A stretch of DNA of 64,000 bases from the NCBI RefSeq assembly GCF_032854445.1, contig NC_088298.1, positions 22,717,295 to 22,781,294 of the forward strand. Direction: 5' to 3'. The position numbers were made by a program, and so were the translations under genes. Position 1 is the stretch's first letter. The number at the start of each line of letters is the position of its first letter. The notes under the pieces are model-generated. The model had not been told where the DNA came from, did not search any database, and was given only the letters and a program-made list of their open reading frames with translations. This document shows, in pieces, positions 57,638-64,000 of the stretch. This DNA comes from Liolophura sinensis (taxonomy: Eukaryota > Mollusca > Polyplacophora > Chitonida > Chitonidae).

Positions 57638-57978
57638 GTTATAGACGGCTTCCGTTAGAGCGTCCGCCTCGAAGCCGGGAGACTCGGGGTCAAACCCTGG
57701 TCGGGTCATACCAAAGACTTTAAAAATGTTAAAGATTAAAGCTCAGCATTGGGAGGATAGAGCAAGGAAACGTCACTGTTTGGCCCGGTGTCAGTATAAT
57801 GTGACTGGGTGGGTGTCATGTTTGGTGTCTTCGGCATGATGCTTCAGTGACGGCAGCAATTTGGCGGCAAGGCGGCCCTGCCACAAGAAGACACGCCATA
57901 TGTACACACTCCTAATGACTCCTCATCGTCACATGACTGAAAAATTGTTAAGTACGACGTTGACACTCAAGCATTTAT
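57638..57978 (+). mobile_element. SINE-B, fullest copy
   Basis: Head GGCTTCCGTTAGAGCGTCCG, CCTCGAAGCCGGGAGACTCG, GGGTCAAACCCTGGTCGGG (B-box-like); body AGCTCAGCATTGGGAGGATA, GGTGTCAGTATAATGTGACT, GGTGTCTTCGGCATGATGCT; 3' part CTGCCACAAGAAGACACGCC, CACATGACTGAAAAATTGTT, AAGTACGACGTTGACACTC. Confidence 0.88.
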
Positions 57979-58044
57979 TCCTGCAGGTTGAACAATTCAA
58001 GTTTTACATCATGTTAGAAGCCATCACGTGTGTATTGGCACCTT

Positions 58045-58125
58045 ATATATTTCCAGCCGCTTTATCGTATAGGTGAAAAGTTCTGGAGTATGAGGTTAAA
58101 CGACAATCCGATGACTAAACGGATG
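58045..58125 (+). mobile_element. SINE-A, degenerate 3' fragment
   Basis: GCCGCTTTATCGTATAGGTG, AAAAGTTCTGGAGTATGAGG, TTAAACGACAATC aligns loosely with the SINE-A 3' end (GCCGTCGTATAAGTG, AATATTCTTGAGTACGG, CGTAAAACACCAATC). Confidence 0.45.
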
Positions 58126-61100
58126 TACTTTCTGCACGGCTCTCAGCGTTCGTGTGGCCCGGATGACAACAAATTGTCAATATTGATCGCGCGTCCGCTT
58201 GCAATTTCGTTGAAGACCGCATGTTTTCCATCAATATAAGATATTATCCAACAATATATGTCATTCAATATATATCCCTAGTAACACTTTTGTTCGAAAA
58301 GAACAAACTTTACTACTAATGAAAATAGTTGTTTCGATACTCAAATGGTCCAGAAGATCTGTCTTCACTTCACAAAAATCCAAGTGATACCAAGTGATGA
58401 AGTGTTACTTCAGGCCTAGTTAGCGACAAGTCAGCTTAGAGAACAGCTCATAGATATGACTAGCTATAATATGACCACCTGTCATAAATGTTGTTTGTCT
58501 TCAGTGAACGTCAGCCCACATTTCTGGGGCGATACTACACAGAATTCTATTAGTCACATATATGTACGTGTACAGACTTGTACCTTGCTCTGTTTGAAGC
58601 ATTAGGGCTGGTTTTAAGCAGTTTCTTAATTAGTGTTTATTCACACACCGGTTGTTAGCGGTGACCACAAACGTCTCATCATGGGCGTGCTTGAACTTGT
58701 TGGGTTCCTCATACTCCTGTTTATTGTTTTCCCCTCCTTCCGTATCCCGAGAAATCGATGCCCTCTATCTTTGAAGATAATCCTCTTGATGTCAGGTTAT
58801 GTTGTACGTGTATTCTGTAGTACTGATACTGTCTAATGATATTCCCATAGGCGGGTTCGATTCTAGATGGTGGCATTTTGACAGTATGTGTGATCATGAA
58901 AATAAATTTGATAAAACAATACTCATGATTTTTTATTGAGGCTGCACCTTGGCTGTAATGTTGTCGTCTATTTCAAACACCCATCGTTGTGATATAAAAG
59001 CAACATAGTGGAAAATGACGTGAAAATATACAGTGAAACAGAAATTAGTAATTCATGCTAAATTTGCGTTGCTCATTCCTGAGAACACAGACTACCGTGG
59101 ACAATCTTGGAGCACCCAAGGGCTATGAAATTCACAGCAAGTCGTTTTGTTTGTTGTGTGAAACGTGTGTTGGTGTTTATTGTGTGAGGAAATGGCGGAC
59201 AATTGTTGGTGTTTAGTTTGTATAGGTCTGAAAACTCGATTTCGTATACTTAATTTCTGATGAACTGACCGCAGTTACTATATTCTGTTAGTACGCATAT
59301 TGTTGGTATGCCCGAAGCTCTGTTCATTATTCTTTGACTTAAACTCCCATTTAGACAAACTGCGATTTTGGTTTTCTCCAAGGGCAAAATAACAGATGAC
59401 GCAGTCATGTCTTGTAGACAATAGTCTGTATAATGATGTGTGCTGTGTTCGCTTCTCTAAGAAAACCTTTCCATCGTACAACGCTGGGGTACAGGTACAG
59501 TCATCAAAACAGGCTCTTACACTTAGGAACCCACCAGATGAAGAAATTAAAAAAAGCGTTTCAAAGCGCTCGTCTTAATTGTATGCTACTGAGTTTCAAA
59601 TTTGGTGTGTTCCGTTTCGCCCTCGACAGAATTCAAGTCACTTCCTATTGCCCCGGGCAACTGGTCCGAAACACGCAACCTGATTGAACTCGGCAATGTT
59701 CGGATGTTTACGTCACCTGTTCCTCGCGCGATGCTCTCGAGTAAAGTTTTAATGGAGCGATGGAGTCGCCAACAAGCCGTGGTACCGCCTCTAGCCCCTT
59801 TGGTGAGGCATCTTATGTGAATATATCGAGAAGTCGACAGAATATGACAAGACTATAGCGTGCCAATGTCACCCGTGTTAATGATTTATACAGATAATCG
59901 CTCAGCGAACGCATATGGTCAGCGATGCGCAGCAAAATGACAGATCTTGATGATTATAAATCCGGAGTAAACAGCCATACACCGTAAATGGTAAAGCATC
60001 TTACTAAAGTATGCAGTTATCATGAACGCAATTATTGAAGACTCTTATGCTAATATCGGGGGCATAAAGGCACATCTAATCCGGTTATAACAGCTCGTAT
60101 CCAGTCCTCAGGCCCAGCGGTCGTGTTTAGAGACCTACTTCACTACGCATAATCAGTTTATATTCATACGTAATTGTAGACGTGCTGACTGCTCAACGTC
60201 AATTACACCGGTGATGCTTTTGTTGTTGTACATAAGCTGAGGTGGTCTTCAAATTCTTTAGTATGTTTTGAAATATGTCTGAAATGCCCCGTTGTAGTAG
60301 ATATCACAGGAGAACAATTTTACACCACTGAATTTCGCGTTCAGCATTACTTCCACAGTGTCCCTGAAAGTTTCTTCTTTGTTGTTGCTGTACGCTGCGC
60401 TCAATACCGACATATTTCTAGTGCTGCCTCACTGCAACACAGCACCGAAGACACCAGCGCCAGACATGGCGCTCCGATCAGAGACAGTCTACTGGCACCG
60501 GACACGACATTTCACCGAGTCACAGTGTACAGATACTATAGGCATTATACCCAACTCTGTGACAGTAAACTGACACCAGATTTAACACTCCATCCAGTCA
60601 CAGTGAAATCAGGACATTCAGGGCATAACCTTTATCCTCATGCTGAACTCGTATCTACAGATGATAGTAACCTCTGTATTCTGGCGATGTGTACATTTGT
60701 TTTTACGTTTGATCCCTTGAGAATAGTTCATCCTAGGAATGGTGATCATGCCTCAAATGTTGGACTTTCCGGGAATATTATACAATTTGCTGTAGACTCC
60801 ACATTCGGGTTTCCGGATTTTCCGTTTGTCCCGAACCCTGTGACATTTGTATTACATCGAGATTTGCCGGAATCGATGCTTGCTAAACGTTGACCAATTA
60901 TGGCTATTGGATTACGAGATACATGAAACATCCCCCTCCTGTGCCCACCCCGCTCAACAATCAGGGCGTGCGGAAGACGGGGCGGGGATTCCTGTGTTAA
61001 TATTGTCTGTACGTGCCGACGAACAACTGATGTGGTTGGCACACGGCTCGGACAGGTATATACTGTAACTAATGGTGGGCACCAGACGGCCTTTTGCAAT

Positions 61101-61535
61101 CGGCACGCTATTGTATAACGGCACTCCATAAGTCTTGTTACGTTCCCTCAGTGTAGCTCATTTGGCTTGTGTCCAAAATACGGGAAGGCCATTGCAGCGT
61201 CAGTGATGCGCGCACTGGTTGTATAATAGAAGGCAGCCCTACTGTCTGTAAATAAGAGTGTGAGTGTGTGTGAAAAGCAGACCGTCCCTAAAGCCCTGCC
61301 CGTACCATATGTTGCCGTCGTCACATGTCACGCGTGTATTTCTGGCACACAACTGCATAGGCACTGATGTTCACGTAAAAGTGCACGAGTATATCATTTT
61401 TGTGAGGTTTGTTGAAGAAGACGCATTTTGGGGATATTTTTTGACACTTCCCAGTTTCTGTTTTACACAGGACCACGTATTATACATCAAACAGTCTGTC
61501 ACTCATTTACGTATTAGTCAGTCAGTCGGTCAGTC
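58126..61535. other. long unannotated stretch
   Basis: No repeat family member was recognised. Overlapping frames at 59396-59820, 60358-60893 (plus) and 60746-61129 (minus) are open on both strands over a somewhat GC-richer segment (60760-61020), without domain or clear splice boundaries. This could hide an exon or a promoter, but neither can be supported. Confidence 0.4.
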
Positions 61536-61539
61536 CGTG

Positions 61540-61645
61540 AGGGGCCTCTGAAATCGAGTTGTTAGCGTAATAGCGTTGCACCATAACCCTGGAGCCTTTC
61601 GTCAATGCGATTAATGTGAGTTCAAGTCCAGCTGATGCTTCCTCT
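61540..61645 (+). mobile_element. SINE-A, 5' half
   Basis: GGGGCCTCTGAAATCGAGTT, GTTAGCGTAATAGCGTTGCA, CCCTGGAGCCTTTCGTCAAT, GTGAGTTCAAGTCCAGCTGA, TGCTTCCTCTCCGG: the head and first body part. It then stops abruptly and joins R1 sequence at about 61648. Confidence 0.75.
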
Positions 61646-61647
61646 CC

Positions 61648-62115
61648 GGTCTTTAGAAGGAAACCCTAACTGAGGTAAATTGACAAGAGACCGTAATTCA
61701 CCGGTTACGTGCGACCATTTGCCAGCTGTCACATGTCGTCGTTTTTATTACTCATCTATTTTATTCTGGTTTTATTCTTTATGCTGTAAGTCTTTTATAT
61801 CGTTGGTCAGACTGGACATTAAAATGCCTTAGTTTTAATGGTATACCTATACTGGAGCTTTAGTGAGCATTTGCCAGTTATCACTCTGTTGTTGCTGCTC
61901 TGGTTTTACTCTCTATGCCGTAAGTCTTTCTAATTGTTAATTACGCTGGACATTAATGTGTCTTAGCTTTAATGGTATACCTGTACTGGGGCTTTGTGAC
62001 CATTTGTCAATTATCACACTGTGGTCACTACTCTGGTTTTACTCTCTGTGCCGTAAGTCTTTCTAATTGTTAATCACACTGGACATTAATGTGTCTTAGC
62101 TTTAATAGCATACCT
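61648..62115 (+). repeat. R1 copy with 133-bp tandem units, ~3 copies
   Basis: Arm end (GGAAACCCTAACTGAGGTAA, ATTGACAAGAGACCGTAATT) and core (CACCGGTTACGTGCGACCAT, TTGCCAGCTGTCACATGTCG). Then a 133-134-bp unit that combines core (CATTTGTCAATTATCACACT, CTGGTTTTACTCTCTGTGCC) with extra sequence (GTAAGTCTTTCTAATTGTTA, GGACATTAATGTGTCTTAGC, TTTAATGGTATACCTGTACT). The landmark TAAGTCTTT is at 61787, 61921 and 62054. Confidence 0.85.
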
Positions 62116-62550
62116 AAGCTGGGACCCCGGCTGGCTCTGTACGTTATCACAGTGTTTCTGTTACATCATTGTGTCTATGCCACCGTTCATTTGTGTTAAT
62201 GCACCGACAGTTTATCAAAGAAGCATGTACTGTAATAATCAGAAGTATGATTGATCCTTCCTGTCTGTGTCGTTTGTGTTGTGGGGAAGAGTGTGTTTGA
62301 TTTAAAATTTTAAATCTCTACATCAGAAAGCGCAATAGTATCCCTATATATACATGGGTGCGATTTCTGCTTTCAATCACGTAATCAGTCAACCCATCAT
62401 TCAGATTGTGCGCAATGAAATAGAGTCAAGGGCAACAAGTATTTAGCAGTTTGGTTAAAGAAAAAAAATTCAAAATCGAACTGATCAGTACCAACAATAA
62501 ATACGATCTACAGTATAGAATGCAATTCTATAGTCCTAGGTACATAAGAC
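62116..62550. other. unannotated stretch
   Basis: Nothing supported. Confidence 0.45.
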
Positions 62551-62554
62551 ACAT

Positions 62555-62750
62555 GACCTGAGAATGATTGCCGTGGACTTTATTGACGACTGGTATACGA
62601 ATGTCTCTTTCCATGCATAGATTTCTCATCCCTGACAACAAATAGGATCTGTGATACGGGAATGTAATAGCAAAGCCTTGCGTGTATCATGAGACAGATG
62701 CTCTGAGAATAATTGCCGTGGACGTCTGCTTTTCTCTTCTACGTCTTTGA
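62555..62750 (+). repeat. R2 end fragment, duplicated
   Basis: CTGAGAATGATTGCCGTGGA, then GACGACTGGTATACGAATGT, CTCTTTCCATGCATAGATTT resembles the R2 3' part (ATTGACCTGG, GGTTGACGGC, CATAGATTCAAC). CTGAGAATAATTGCCGTGGA recurs about 140 bp later, so the segment is partly duplicated. Confidence 0.5.
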
Positions 62751-63004
62751 TGTGGCAATGTGTACTGAGCAATGTGGACGTGGAGATGTGGACACGAGTC
62801 TATTGCAGACCACTTAATTCACGCACTCACATTTTGTTTTGGTTATCTAATTATATGACGACGCACGCTCAGACTGATGACCGGAGCCTAGGGTCAATAG
62901 AAACTTCCATCACGCAATTCATCTGTTCTTAGATTTTTAACCTAGTTCGTCCACATCACAGAGTCAGCATGGTAAATGAAGTTGCTATCTAGCACTGGAC
63001 ACTG

Positions 63005-63241
63005 GGCCTCAGTGGTTGAAGTGGTCAGCTTGGCAGCGTAGCGCAATGACTCCGGAGCCTCCCACTAATGCTGTTGTTTTGAGTTCAAATTCAGTTCATG
63101 CTGGCTTCCTCTCCGGCCGTCCGTGGGAAGGTTTGCCAGCAACATGCAGATGTGTTTCCTCCGGGTCTTGGTCGGTTTCTCTCCCACCATCGTATAAGTG
63201 AAATATTCTTGAATATGGCGTAAAACACCAATGAAAAAAAA
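63005..63241 (+). mobile_element. SINE-A, near full length
   Basis: Head GGGCCTCAGTGGTTGAAGTG, GCGTAGCGCAATGACTCCGG, GAGTTCAAATTCAG as B box, body CTTCCTCTCCGGCCGTCCGT, GGAAGGTTTGCCAGCAACAT, tail GTATAAGTGAAATATTCTTG, AATATGGCGTAAAACACCAA and poly-A. Confidence 0.9.
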
Positions 63242-64000
63242 ATCTCCTGCACACCGTTATACAGCCAACAATCAATCAACCAGCAAATAAACTTATTCCA
63301 TGAAAGTCACCGAAAAGAAATTTTCCCCGACACCACTGCTCTTTGGAACCTGCTGACAGCACTCGTGGGGATAGTTGAGCAGTTTTATGATCATTGAAGA
63401 CCCCATGTGTTCAGCCGTTATTGCTTGTGTCTCTTTTGGCTTTTCTTTTATGAAATGACTGAGGTTAATATATTTCTTTAAAGAGGCGAAGTCGGAGGGG
63501 CTTTTTTTGGCAAAAAGCTAAACAGCACAAATTCAATCGAATATGGGATATTTTTTTACAACAACCCAAATAAATACCCTTCAGCAAATATCAGATTTGC
63601 AGTTGCGCTATTTGTAGTGTTTAAACGTTGGTAAAAAGTTATAAAGCAACCCGTGTTATAAATTTGATGAATTTTATAACGAATTTTAAACTTGAACACC
63701 TACACATACGAGTCTGATATTTTGTGAAAGAAAATTGCACAGTTTGGGCCATTCTAAAATGACAGTAAAAATTCGGTTGGATTCGCGCGGATTGTTTTTT
63801 CTCCATAAAAAAAAACAAAAACAAAAAAAAAAGCGATGTGCACAAATACGGTAAGACGCACCTAGGAGTAAATTCTGCATGGACCTCGTTCTCGCGTCCG
63901 TTGTTATCCTGACTTATTTGTGCATGCAGTGCTTTATTAAACCTACGTCGTCTGGGGTTTTCTCCAGAGATTGCTGCCAGAAACAGTACAGCTCTTATAA
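63242..64000. other. unannotated stretch to window end
   Basis: AT-rich with an A-run near 63808-63832. No supported feature. The minus frames at 63639-63880 are driven by the A/T runs. Confidence 0.45.

Noticed and set aside
60525-61129. Overlapping 122-residue (plus) and 127-residue (minus) frames as genes
   Set aside because: They are mirror frames in a GC-richer patch, neither shows a domain, and no splice boundary or convincing start was found.

Overview
This window looks like intron-rich, gene-poor nuclear DNA from a marine invertebrate, most likely a lophotrochozoan such as a mollusc (by-eye inference, not proven). The grounds are AT-rich DNA with scattered TACATGTA/GTAGGCCTA-type words, canonical GT..AG splice signals around short exons, no operon-like gene packing, and dense tRNA-headed SINEs ending in a conserved AAGTGAAATATTCTTGAGTA / ACACCAATCAAATAAATAAA tail. 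No bacterial, viral or organellar gene was recognised. Most open frames are chance or repeat-driven, so only a handful of gene pieces are called.

Gene content. (i) A minus-strand gene enters from the left: a well-bounded internal or start exon at 3550-3652 and a likely non-coding first exon/promoter at about 6938-7100. An alternative upstream exon in a GC-rich patch near 8722-8895 has a compatible splice phase. (ii) A plus-strand gene starts at 45927 downstream of a CpG-rich promoter-like stretch (about 45540-45760). Its first coding exon (36 codons) ends at a phase-0 donor at 46034/46035, and its further exons were not found. (iii) A 40-codon small ORF at 8744-8866 and a few weaker exon candidates are recorded with low confidence. 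None of these products is recognised.

Repeat landscape. At least three SINE families are present: SINE-A, about a dozen copies or fragments on both strands; SINE-B, 12.8, 38.9 and 57.6 kb plus a remnant at 9.1 kb; SINE-C, 27.0 and 48.0 kb. SINE-B and SINE-C have different heads but share a 3' tail. There are three dispersed non-autonomous families, named here R1 (core CACACTGTCGTCGCTGCTCT), R2 (core GTTGCAATCAAAGCGC) and R3 (about 1.1 kb unit, four copies between 20.6 and 26.9 kb, one split by a roughly 0.9-kb insertion). Two TIR-bearing MITE-like families occur at 31.3 and 39.4 kb, and at 42.5 kb.

Tandem arrays are unusually many: unit lengths of about 20, 28, 30, 34, 38, 42, 43, 48, 60, 74, 82, 83 and 133 bp. 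The most interesting pattern is that several arrays are local amplifications of pieces of the dispersed elements. The R1 core alone is amplified with 82-bp, 48-bp and 133-bp periods at three separate loci, and one end of R2 runs into a degenerate array at 40.85-41.46 kb. The 28-bp array at 27.8-30.1 kb contains an internal copy of its own right flank. These structures recall the minisatellite-bearing Helentron-associated elements (pearl-type) described in bivalves, but no Helitron protein or diagnostic end was identified, so that link is only a hypothesis.
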